DNA of 64,000 nucleotides from Streptomyces sp. NBC_00178. Its GTDB lineage: Bacteria; Actinomycetota; Actinomycetes; Streptomycetales; Streptomycetaceae. The translations under genes and the position numbers were made by a program. The notes beneath the pieces are model-generated. The model was not told the origin of the DNA. It worked only from the letters and a program-made list of their open reading frames with translations, and made no database searches. The DNA lies in NCBI RefSeq assembly GCF_036206005.1, contig NZ_CP108143.1, positions 3,997,501 through 4,061,500 on the forward strand. Direction: 5' to 3'. Below are positions 9,595 through 17,398 of this stretch, piece by piece (position 1 is the first letter of the stretch; each line of letters begins with the position of its first letter).

Positions 9595-10227
9595 TCACGG
9601 GCCCGGATGCCTGAGCACGGTTCGTCCGGGCGGCTGCGGCCGTGGTGGGACCGGCCAGTGCGAAGGTGGCTCGAAGTCGCACCAGGAGCCGTCGAAGGGG
9701 AAGGCTCTCGCCTCGGCCAGGCGCACCACGCGTTCGCCCTCGGCGCGTATCGCCGCGGCCTCGGCCTGTGACCAGTAGGCGGGATGCCCGGTCTTCTCGT
9801 CGAACGACCGCTCGTCCTTCCATCGCCATCCGTGGTTCCGGGCGACGGTGATGTCCAGTTCGTGGTCGGCGACGTCGATGTCCTCGCCGTGGTGGCGGCG
9901 GTGTTCCAGGTTCACGTACCAGCCGCGGAACCTCTTCCTTCGCCCGAAGAACCAGAACACCGCGTGCCCGGCGGCCGTCGGCTGGTGGATGAGGGCGCTG
10001 CCCAGGGACCACCGGCCGGCCTTCAGCGGGTAGCCGTCCGCGGGCCGTTCCTCCGGGGGGATGTCCCGGAGGTGGGCGCCGCCGGGCAGTTCCGTGCGCC
10101 ACATGGGCGTGCCGGTCTCCAGCCACAGCAACTGGCCTTCGTCCGTGCGTTCGACGAGGCGTACGGGTACGGAGGAACTCAGGTGGCCGCCGATGAACAG
10201 GTTCCAGCGGAGGATCCCGCCGTTCAC
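9595..10227 (-). CDS. DUF402 domain protein
   Basis: 210 residues from a GTG that overlaps the stop of the upstream aldo/keto reductase gene (GTGA). The central part (GRWSLGSALIHQPTAAGHA, GRRKRFRGWYVNLEHR, DHELDITVARN) is typical of DUF402, a family that includes nucleoside di-/triphosphatases such as S. aureus Ntdp. Acidic residues in the D-x-D-x-x-D-H-E-L-D stretch would bind metal. It is the last gene of a three-gene coupled operon. Confidence 0.75.
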   Translation of the reverse strand: MNGGILRWNLFIGGHLSSSVPVRLVERTDEGQLLWLETGTPMWRTELPGGAHLRDIPPEERPADGYPLKAGRWSLGSALIHQPTAAGHAVFWFFGRRKRFRGWYVNLEHRRHHGEDIDVADHELDITVARNHGWRWKDERSFDEKTGHPAYWSQAEAAAIRAEGERVVRLAEARAFPFDGSWCDFEPPSHWPVPPRPQPPGRTVLRHPGP

Positions 10228-11123
10228 GGGGTGAGGAGTGCCAGGTCGTCGGCGGTGAGCCGCAGGGAGGCCGCGGCCACGTTCTCGTCGAGGTGGTCCG
10301 GGTTGCCGGTGCCGGGGATGGCCAGGACGTGAGCCCCCTGGTGGAGCGTCCAGGCGAGCCTGACCTGGGCGGGCGTCACGTCGTGGGTGCGTGCGACGGC
10401 GCTCACCTCGTCCGGCTCGGGGCCGGCGGCACCGTTCTCGCGGCCCCTGCCGACGATGGCGAAGAACGGCACGAAGGCGATGCCCTCCTCGCCGCAGTGC
10501 CGAAGGAAGGCGTGGTCCTCGGCCGGGGAGTCGATGCCGTACGCGTTCTGTACGCAGACGACGGGGGCGATGGCCCGCGCCTCGGCCAGTTGCTCCGGTG
10601 AGGTGTTGGACATGCCCAGGTGGCGGATGAGGCCGGCGTCGCGGAGTTCGGACAGGGCCCCGAAGTGCTCGGCGACGGATGCGTGGGCGTTGCTCGGTGC
10701 GAGGCGCAGGTTGACCACGTCGAGGTGGTCGCGGCCCAGCTGGCGCAGGTTCTCCTCGACCTGGCCGCGCAGCTGCTCGGGCGTGGCCCAGAGCCAGGCG
10801 CCCGAGGGGTCGCGGCCCGGGCCGACCTTGGTGGTGATGACGAGGTCGTCGGAGTACGGGGCCAGCGCGCTGTTGATGAGCTCGTTGGCGGACCGCAGTG
10901 AGGAGAAGTAGAAGGCGGCCGTGTCGATGTGGTTGACGCCGAGCTCGACGGCACGGCGCAGGACGCCCAGGGCGCGCTTCCGGTCGCTGGGGACTCCGTC
11001 GGCGAACACGGCGCCGTCCTGGGTGAGGCGCATCGAGCCGAAGCCGAGCCGGTTGACGGTCAGATCCCCGAGCTGCCAGGTGCCGGCCGATGATGCGTTG
11101 ATCGTTTCCACCGATGAAGTCAT
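10224..11123 (-). CDS. Aldo/keto reductase
   Basis: 299 residues forming a TIM-barrel oxidoreductase of the AKR superfamily, NADPH-dependent by family. The catalytic Asp and Tyr are seen in NHIDTAAFYFSS and the Lys in VITTKVGPG. The usual active-site His on strand 4 is replaced: the region reads LDVVNLRLAP, with Arg where His is common, as in some bacterial AKR subfamilies. Start ATG overlaps the stop of the ATPase gene upstream (ATGA), and its stop overlaps the DUF402 start. Substrate unknown. Confidence 0.85.
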   Translation of the reverse strand: MTSSVETINASSAGTWQLGDLTVNRLGFGSMRLTQDGAVFADGVPSDRKRALGVLRRAVELGVNHIDTAAFYFSSLRSANELINSALAPYSDDLVITTKVGPGRDPSGAWLWATPEQLRGQVEENLRQLGRDHLDVVNLRLAPSNAHASVAEHFGALSELRDAGLIRHLGMSNTSPEQLAEARAIAPVVCVQNAYGIDSPAEDHAFLRHCGEEGIAFVPFFAIVGRGRENGAAGPEPDEVSAVARTHDVTPAQVRLAWTLHQGAHVLAIPGTGNPDHLDENVAAASLRLTADDLALLTP

Positions 11124-11743
11124 CGTCGGATTCTGTCATTGCCCGTCTGCGTGACCCCGGTCGTCTGCGGAGCTGCGCCTGCCTGCCTGGCCCCGGCCGT
11201 ATGTGACGGAACGTTCGGAGCTGTGCGGGCGAGGTGCTCGATGATGAGTTCCGCGACCCGGGAGGGCGGTATGCCGGTGCTGTCGACGACCTGCGCCTCG
11301 CGGCGCAGCCAAGGGAGCGCGTCGCGGTGGGCGGGGAGGTGGCCGAGGCGCCACTGGCCCGCGTTGCGGCTTTCCGGCTTGGTGTCGGTCGTGATGCGGT
11401 GCGTGAGGGTGGCGTCGTCGGTGGTCAGGACGAAGTGGTGGACCGGGATTCCGGCTTCGGCGAGCCCGCCGCCGATCTCCCGCCAGTACTCCTGCCTCAG
11501 GACCGTCTGGGTGACGACGAGCGTCCCGCCGACGAAGTCGAGCAGCTGCCGTGCCGTCTCCACGACGAGTCCGCGCCACGGCTGCCAGTCCTGGAAGTCC
11601 CGTTCCGGCCGGCCGAGCACGTGTCCGAGCATCTCCCCGACCTTCTCCGCGTCGAAGAGCCGGGATTCGGGGATGCGCGGGATGAGTTCTCCCGCCGTGG
11701 TGGTCTTCCCCACGCCGAAGGTTCCGTTCAGCCAGATGATCAC
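11120..11743 (-). CDS. P-loop ATPase, TmrB-like
   Basis: 207 residues beginning MIIWLNGTFGVGKTTTAGEL, with a Walker A (GTFGVGKT) at residues 7-14. The layout, with a short N-terminal strand and then R/E-rich helices and VLTTDDATLTHRI, resembles TmrB, the tunicamycin-resistance ATPase, and related nucleotide kinases. Whether it gives any resistance is unknown. It heads the three-gene operon; each junction is a 4-nt overlap. Confidence 0.75.
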   Translation of the reverse strand: MIIWLNGTFGVGKTTTAGELIPRIPESRLFDAEKVGEMLGHVLGRPERDFQDWQPWRGLVVETARQLLDFVGGTLVVTQTVLRQEYWREIGGGLAEAGIPVHHFVLTTDDATLTHRITTDTKPESRNAGQWRLGHLPAHRDALPWLRREAQVVDSTGIPPSRVAELIIEHLARTAPNVPSHTAGARQAGAAPQTTGVTQTGNDRIRR

Positions 11744-11831
11744 ACCAGTGAGGGTATGCGGCGGCCGGTCCGCCAGGGCGGCGTCGCCGAGGGGTGCATG
11801 CGCGCCGCCTGACCGGATGCATGAGGGAGCG

Positions 11832-14414
11832 TCAGGACCTGTCCGCCAGTACCGCGGTGAAGCTGCGGCCGTAGGCGCGGTCGGTCGTGACGTCGAGGCG
11901 GGTGCCGCCGGGGACGTGGCGGACCCGGACCCCGGCGTCCGCGGAGCGGGTCCGCAGCGGTCTGCCGTGCAGGGTGACGGAGACCGTGCGGCGCGTCGTG
12001 GTGGGGTCGGACACCGAGATCGCGCAGGTGCCGTCGGGGCTGCGCCGCAGGAGGACGGACGCGGGGCCGTCGACGGACAGTCCGCTCACGTGGTGCGTGC
12101 CGGAGGAGAAGGTGTTCGCGGCCAGGATGCCCAGGCCGGCGTGGGCGACGGCCTGGAGGCGGACCGTGTTGGCGCGCACGGCCGGCGCGTCGCGACGGTA
12201 GGACGCCAGCTGCGCCTCGGAGGCGTTCGGCACGATGAGGTGGGCCATGGAGGCCGGGAGGTCCGCGGCCGTTCGGTCGTAGGACAGGGTGAAGACCTGC
12301 TTGGTCACGGTGGTGTCCGGGTTGGAGACGCGGACGAGCCGCCGGCTGCGGGTGACCGTGTCGAGCGCGACCGTCGGGGCGGGGCCGGTCAGGAAGACGT
12401 ATCCGACGGCCGTCCCCTGCCCGGCGTCGGCGTACCGCAGCCAGGCCGGAGGCGCGGTGCCGGTGCGTTGCCAGGGGGTTCCGTCGTGGAGGGCGCCGCT
12501 GAGGGTGACGGTGGACGAGGGGTCGGCGATACGGGTGTCGACGGTGGTCGTCACCGCGCGGCCCGAGTGGCCGGTCACGCCGGCGGTGAGCACGACGATC
12601 TCGTCGTCGAACATGAACCACGAGGTGGTGGCGCCGGCTGACCGGTAGGCCACGAAGCCGTCCGGGAGTTCGCCGGCCTGCTGCGCGGCGTGGGCGGCGT
12701 CGTCGGTCAGGACGTGTCCGGCCACGCCGTAGGCGCCGAGGCGGGCGCCGCCGGAGAAGGCGCCGGTGCCCCGGGGGAAGTACACGTAGGTGTTCTGCGC
12801 CTCGGAGGACGAGGTGAAGCCCCGTTCCGGGTTGTCGTACCAGAGGGTGCCGTAGAGCTCGGGGACCGTCCGGCGGTGCTCCACGGGGGCGGTGACGCCC
12901 GCGAGGCGGTGGGGCGGGACGGCGGTGAAGTGGTCGAGGCCGTACGCCTGGCGCTGGTCCACCCCGGAGAGGTAGAGGTAGTGCGCGCCGGTGCCCTGGA
13001 ACCAGGGCATCAGGTTCTCGCCGTTCATGTACTCGTAGGTGCTGATGCGGTCCGAGCTGCGGGCGAGCGCGAAGGCGTAGCCGGGCCGTCGGTGGACGGT
13101 ACGGTCCATGGCGTTGAACGCCGTGTGGGAGGCGGCGGGCCCGAGGTCCTTCGCCGGAGTCGCCGAGTTCAGGATGTCGGCGTAGTGGGCGATGCTGACG
13201 GGGGAGACGAAGGAGACGGGGTCCAGGCCTGCTCCGGACGTCTCGTGGACGTGTGTGACGTAGCCGGCCAGCGCCGCCGCGTCGTCGCCGGTCATGTGGG
13301 CGGAGAGGTCGACGACCGCCTCGACGACCGCGGTGGCGTCCGCGTAGCCGGTGGCGGGGCGCGAGACCGCGCGGCCTTTGACGATCTCCATCATCCAGCC
13401 CTCGAAGACCAGCGGGGCGAAGCCGTCGGTCACCCAGGTGTGCACGGCTCCGGCCAGGTCGTCCGCGGGCACGTAGCCGGTGCCGTCGAGCATCTTCAGG
13501 GTCTGCACGATGCGGGTGAGCAGGCCCTTGCCGTAGGACCCCGTGTACGCGACGGAGGCGTGCTGGACGAACGAGCCGTCCGCGTAGAACCCGTCGGTCA
13601 CTCCGTGCCGCAGGTCGTAGGGGTCGATCGTCGCGAAGACGGTCAGGTGGTCGGCGACGGCCTTCGCGATGCGGGCCCCGTCGCCGAGGACGGCTCCCTG
13701 GAGCATCCGGTTCGTCGTGATGTCGGCGAGGTTGGCGCCGGTGTGGAAGCGGGAGTCGAGGTCGACGTCACCGCCCTTGCCGTTGCGGAGGTACGCGTCC
13801 ATGGAGGCCGTGTAGGCCGCGGGGAGGTCCGGGCGCCGTTCCGCGATGTCGTCGCGCAGGAGCACCAGGGTCCTGCTCACGTGACCCGGGATGCCGATCT
13901 CCCAGTGGAACCAGTTGCCGTAGTAGCCCTTCGCCTGGTCGCCGAAGTACGTGTCGAGCAGCTCGGCCAGTGCGTCGACGACCCGCCGCCGCACGGCCGG
14001 GCTGTTGCGCAGGTCCGAGTCGTCGGTGCCGGGGAGGCAGGTGGCCAGGGCCGTCTCGTAGAGGTACTGGTACGTCGTGTTCAGCGCGGTGTCGCTGGTG
14101 CCGAGGGGCAGTCCGGCGAAGAGTTCGCCGGGGCCGGCGGCGTCCATGGCCGCGAGACGGGCGTACGCCGTCGCCCGCAGGGCCGCGATCTTCGGGGCGA
14201 CTTCGGGACGGGCGTTGGACTCGGCGGTACCGCCGAAGATCGCGGCGGTGTTGCGCATCAGCGTCCCGGCGCCGTCCGCCGGGGGCTCCGCGACGCCCGC
14301 GGCCGACGGGGCGGAGCCCGGCGGGGGCGCTGCCCCGGCGCGGGCCGACGCCGACATGGCCCACAGGGCCGCCGCCGGTATCGCGGACAGTGCGGATCGA
14401 CGCGAGAACTCCAC
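11832..14414 (-). CDS. Secreted polysaccharide lyase family 8 (hyaluronate/xanthan lyase type)
   Basis: 860 residues with a twin-arginine type signal (SRRSALSA, then an Ala-rich h-region ending near residue 29). The catalytic alpha/alpha-barrel carries the PL8 residues: GNWFHWEIGIP (166-176), the Asn in GANLAD (228), His285 in VQHASVAY and Tyr294 in YTGSYG. The remainder is the beta-sandwich region. Members cleave acidic polysaccharides such as hyaluronan, chondroitin or xanthan by beta-elimination; the exact substrate cannot be read here. GTG start with GGAG 8 nt upstream. A LacI-type palindrome just upstream suggests sugar-responsive repression. Confidence 0.88.
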   Translation of the reverse strand: MEFSRRSALSAIPAAALWAMSASARAGAAPPPGSAPSAAGVAEPPADGAGTLMRNTAAIFGGTAESNARPEVAPKIAALRATAYARLAAMDAAGPGELFAGLPLGTSDTALNTTYQYLYETALATCLPGTDDSDLRNSPAVRRRVVDALAELLDTYFGDQAKGYYGNWFHWEIGIPGHVSRTLVLLRDDIAERRPDLPAAYTASMDAYLRNGKGGDVDLDSRFHTGANLADITTNRMLQGAVLGDGARIAKAVADHLTVFATIDPYDLRHGVTDGFYADGSFVQHASVAYTGSYGKGLLTRIVQTLKMLDGTGYVPADDLAGAVHTWVTDGFAPLVFEGWMMEIVKGRAVSRPATGYADATAVVEAVVDLSAHMTGDDAAALAGYVTHVHETSGAGLDPVSFVSPVSIAHYADILNSATPAKDLGPAASHTAFNAMDRTVHRRPGYAFALARSSDRISTYEYMNGENLMPWFQGTGAHYLYLSGVDQRQAYGLDHFTAVPPHRLAGVTAPVEHRRTVPELYGTLWYDNPERGFTSSSEAQNTYVYFPRGTGAFSGGARLGAYGVAGHVLTDDAAHAAQQAGELPDGFVAYRSAGATTSWFMFDDEIVVLTAGVTGHSGRAVTTTVDTRIADPSSTVTLSGALHDGTPWQRTGTAPPAWLRYADAGQGTAVGYVFLTGPAPTVALDTVTRSRRLVRVSNPDTTVTKQVFTLSYDRTAADLPASMAHLIVPNASEAQLASYRRDAPAVRANTVRLQAVAHAGLGILAANTFSSGTHHVSGLSVDGPASVLLRRSPDGTCAISVSDPTTTRRTVSVTLHGRPLRTRSADAGVRVRHVPGGTRLDVTTDRAYGRSFTAVLADRS

Positions 14415-14432
14415 CAGTACGCTCCAAGGTCC

Positions 14433-14446
14433 GGTAAGCGCTTACC
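14433..14446. promoter_or_regulatory. LacI-family operator before the polysaccharide lyase
   Basis: A perfect 14-bp palindrome, GGTAAGCGCTTACC, with the central CG typical of LacI/GalR-family operators. It ends 19 nt before the GTG start of the lyase gene, well placed to block transcription. No LacI gene is adjacent; the one at 49683-50726 is 35 kb away. Confidence 0.7.
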
Positions 14447-14493
14447 CACCAGTCGAGCAACGAGGCCGGGGCGCTGTCAACGGTGCGGAGTCC

Positions 14494-14553
14494 GGGATCG
14501 GCGGGCTCGGCGGGCACGGCGGGATCGGCGGGCTCGGCGGGATCGGTGGGCTC
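14494..14553. repeat. 9-nt tandem microrepeat between divergent transcription units
   Basis: About six degenerate copies of a 9-nt unit (GGATCGGCG / GGCTCGGCG) lie between the lyase promoter and the end of the XRE regulator gene. The unit is a multiple of three but no supported gene uses it. Confidence 0.7.
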
Positions 14554-14591
14554 ACGGAGACGGGGATCGATCCCCGCGGGCTCCGGACCTC

Positions 14592-15437
14592 TCACAGGCT
14601 CCGGATGACGTCGTTCACGAAGTCGCGGGACGCGTCGGGAGCGAGTGCGATGGCCTCGATCCGGTTCAGCAGGACGCGGTACTTCTCCAGCTGCGCCTCC
14701 GTGTCGAGGAAGGCGGGGCCGTGCGCCTGGTCCAGGTTGACGCTGTCGAGCTGCGGCACCGGCCCGTGGGCGTAGTAGATCGACTGCCCCGACCCGGCGA
14801 GGGTTCCGGCGGAGAACGGGATCACCTGGAGCGAGACGTGCTCGCGCTCGCTCATCTCCAGGAGGTGCGCGAGCTGCCGGCGGGCCACCTCGGGACCGCC
14901 GAACCGCATCCGCAGGGCGGCCTCGTGGATGACGACCCGCTGGGTCGTGGGCGGGTCGCGGAAGAGGACGGCCTGGCGTTTGATGCGGAACGAGACGCGG
15001 TGCTCGACCTCGGGTGGAGAGAGTTCCGGCACGTCCTGGCGGAGCACTTCGCGCGCGTGCTCGGGGGTCTGGAGCAGTCCCGGGATGTGGACGGTGACCG
15101 CCGTGCGCAGGTGCACGGCATGGTGTTCGATCTCGGCCAGGTCGAGGAGGGGGGCGGGCAGGATCTCCCGGTACTCCTCCCACCAGCCGCGGGTGCGGTC
15201 GGCGGTCATGTTGCACAGGGCCCGGATGACCCCCTGGTCCACGTAGGCGTAGTGGTCCGCCAGTGCCCGTACCCGGTCGGGGCTCACGCCCACCCGTCCG
15301 GCCTCCATGTTGCTGATCTGGTTCTGCTTCACGCCCAGGAGCGCACCGGCCTGCGTCGCGGTCAGGCCGGCGCGTTCACGGAGCTTGCGCAGCTCGCTGC
15401 CGAGGCGGAGTTGACGACCTGTCGGGCGGGTTCTCAC
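14592..15437 (-). CDS. XRE helix-turn-helix regulator with DUF5753 domain
   Basis: 281 residues from the GTG at 15437 (GAGAGG upstream); a GTG at 15473 would add 12. The N-terminal lambda-repressor fold reads LRERAGLTATQAGALLGVKQNQISNMEAG. The C-terminal ~180 residues are the DUF5753 domain, with LLQTPEHAREVL and LQVIPFSAG. Such proteins are abundant in Streptomyces and often act with a DUF397 partner or a RsbW-like ATPase. Here a divergent ATPase gene lies 204 nt away and no DUF397 gene is nearby. Confidence 0.88.
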   Translation of the reverse strand: MRTRPTGRQLRLGSELRKLRERAGLTATQAGALLGVKQNQISNMEAGRVGVSPDRVRALADHYAYVDQGVIRALCNMTADRTRGWWEEYREILPAPLLDLAEIEHHAVHLRTAVTVHIPGLLQTPEHAREVLRQDVPELSPPEVEHRVSFRIKRQAVLFRDPPTTQRVVIHEAALRMRFGGPEVARRQLAHLLEMSEREHVSLQVIPFSAGTLAGSGQSIYYAHGPVPQLDSVNLDQAHGPAFLDTEAQLEKYRVLLNRIEAIALAPDASRDFVNDVIRSL

Positions 15438-15641
15438 CGGTTGATTCGCCTCTCTGAGCGCCTCATCACCCACACGAGTGGAAGTTCACTCATTACTCGT
15501 CTTTCGGCTAATTCATTAGTCAAGCCTGGCTACCTTGGGACTCTGGCCACCTGCCCGGAAGTACCCCGCTCGACGGAGCGGCCTCGTCACCGGGTCATGC
15601 GACATGCACATCCCAACTCTGCTCCGCGAACGGAGACTTCC

Positions 15642-16106
15642 ATGACCCACGCCACCGTATCGCCGCCCTGGGCGTACACCCTCCAACTTCCGCAGGATCC
15701 CCGTGGACCCGGTATCGCGCGCGCGACGCTGCGCACCGTGCTCGTGGTGCACGGGATAGGGGATCTGGTCGAGACCGCTGAACTGCTGGCGAGCGAACTG
15801 GTCACCAATGCCTACCGGCACTCCACCGGGCCCTACTCGCTCCGGCTCCGCGGGGCGGGGAGGAACAGGGTCCGGGTCGGGGTGTGGGACAGCAACCCGG
15901 AGATCCCGGCGCCGTTCCGCGGCGGGGAGACGCACGAACCCGGCGTGCTGGAGGAGCGGGGACGCGGGCTGCGGCTCGTACGGCAGTGCGCGGACAGCTG
16001 GGGTGCGTACCCGGTCCGGGGCGGGTTGCCGGGCCAGGGCGGCAAGGTCCTGTGGGTCGAATGCACGGGGAAGACGCCGTGTCCGTGGAGTGATCCGCCG
16101 GAGTGA
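15642..16106 (+). CDS. ATP-binding protein, HATPase_c / RsbW-like anti-sigma fold
   Basis: 154 residues. The Bergerat fold shows an N-box (ELLASELVTNAYRHS), a G1-like VWDSNPEIP and G2 GRGLRLVRQC. It has only this domain, like the stand-alone RsbW/SpoIIAB-type kinases of Streptomyces that bind sigma or anti-sigma partners. Start ATG 15642 has GGAG 7 nt upstream. Divergent from the XRE/DUF5753 gene, probably its functional partner. Confidence 0.82.
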   Translation: MTHATVSPPWAYTLQLPQDPRGPGIARATLRTVLVVHGIGDLVETAELLASELVTNAYRHSTGPYSLRLRGAGRNRVRVGVWDSNPEIPAPFRGGETHEPGVLEERGRGLRLVRQCADSWGAYPVRGGLPGQGGKVLWVECTGKTPCPWSDPPE

Positions 16107-16185
16107 CGACGCCCCGGGCGGGCGGCCCCCGCACACGTCGGGCCGCTCGCTCGCCCGCTCGCCCGTCGCCCGAAACCCCGCCCGT

Positions 16186-16812
16186 TCAGATGCGCAGTTC
16201 CGGAGGGAACCCGGTCCAGCGCAGTTCCTCCGGGAGGTGCCCCATATCGTTGACCATGACCAGGGCGGCGGGCCTGCCGGGGGTGTACCGGATCACCGTC
16301 AGCGCGGCGTTGGAGTGGTTCAGCCCCAGCCAGCGCCACGCGGGGGCGTCGAGAGCGTCGCGCACCAGCCAGGCGGCCAGGAACGCGTGTGTGACGACGA
16401 GTTCGTGGCGCGCCTCGCCCCCCTCCACGCACCCGGTGAACCTGGCCATCGCCTCGCCGGCCAGCTCGGGGCCGCGGGTGCGCTCCTCCTCCGGCACCTG
16501 CGCCACGAACGCCAGCAGCCGGTCCGCCGACTCCTCGGGAAGCTCCTCGCGCCGAGGGACGTACGGGACGTAGTCCCCGGCAGGCTCCGCGACCTGGAGC
16601 GGCACGTCCCCCCGGAGCTGTTCGTGGACCAGCCGGGCCGTCTGCGCGGCGCGGGGCAGCGGGCCGTGGTGGACGGCGGCGAACGGTACGGCTCGCAGCC
16701 GGTCGCCGAGCAGGAACGCCTGACGCCTGCCGTTCTCCGTCAGCTCGGTCTCGTCGGCGGACGCCTCGCCGTGCCGGGCGACGTAGAGGTAACGAGTGGC
16801 AGAGCTGGTCAT
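16186..16812 (-). CDS. Histidine phosphatase superfamily protein
   Basis: 208 residues. The phosphoacceptor motif is VARHGEA (residues 11-17, R13-H14-G15), and a second conserved His is in LVVTHAFLAAW. The size and motifs fit the phosphoglycerate-mutase-like branch; the substrate could be a phosphoester metabolite and cannot be inferred. The start lies 208 nt from the divergent operon at 17021. Confidence 0.85.
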   Translation of the reverse strand: MTSSATRYLYVARHGEASADETELTENGRRQAFLLGDRLRAVPFAAVHHGPLPRAAQTARLVHEQLRGDVPLQVAEPAGDYVPYVPRREELPEESADRLLAFVAQVPEEERTRGPELAGEAMARFTGCVEGGEARHELVVTHAFLAAWLVRDALDAPAWRWLGLNHSNAALTVIRYTPGRPAALVMVNDMGHLPEELRWTGFPPELRI

Positions 16813-17020
16813 GGGCGACCCCTTTTCGGCTGGTCATGCGGACGCCGACGGGGACGGTGTGCGCCCCTGGCCCGGTTCCGGGTCGCGCGTTCGGGTGATC
16901 TCGATGCGGAGCGTTCCCTGCGGAGGCGGGGCCACGGCCACACGACGCCGGTCCGCTCGGCGTGTCGGGTACGCCGGATTTGGCACAGTGCCGCTCCATG
17001 ATCCGGAAGCGGGGAGCGGC

Positions 17021-17398
17021 ATGGCTGCGGTGGAGAGTCTGAGCGAACTGGCGGGGCCGAGGGGCGAGGGGGAGCCGGGCGGCGTCCTGAACCACAGCGA
17101 CGGGCCGTGGCTGCGAGCGGCCAGGGGAGCGGACGAACTCGTGGCCCATCTGGGGCCGGTGCCCGGCGAACTGGCGGCCGCGCACGAGGGGCTGGTGCAC
17201 GGTGCCGGCCAGCTGTCCGCCCTCGCGGAGCTGGCGGCGGTACGGGAGTCCTGGGAGCGCCGCATCCAGCTGGCGCGGGGCGAGTGCGGCAGTCTGGCGG
17301 GCAAGCTGCGAGCCGTCGCCCGAGCCCAGGGTTCCACCGACGAGGCCGTCCGTGCGTCCTTCGCACCCCAGGCGGGTCACGAAGGTGAGCAGCGGTGA
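17021..17398 (+). CDS. Small helical protein, first gene of hydrolase operon
   Basis: 125 residues, entirely Ala/Glu/Leu-rich and predicted helical (RAARGADELVAHL..., ELAAVRESWERRIQLA). ATG at 17021 with GGGGAG upstream. The stop overlaps the GTG of the next gene (GTGA). Size and helical make-up recall WXG100-like partners of DUF1023 proteins, but the W-x-G motif itself is not present, so no family is assigned. Confidence 0.75.
   Translation: MAAVESLSELAGPRGEGEPGGVLNHSDGPWLRAARGADELVAHLGPVPGELAAAHEGLVHGAGQLSALAELAAVRESWERRIQLARGECGSLAGKLRAVARAQGSTDEAVRASFAPQAGHEGEQR

Noticed and set aside
12690..15641. Plus-strand open frame of about 980 codons upstream of the ATPase start
   Set aside because: It is antisense to the lyase and XRE genes and only its last 154 codons (from 15642) encode a recognisable protein.
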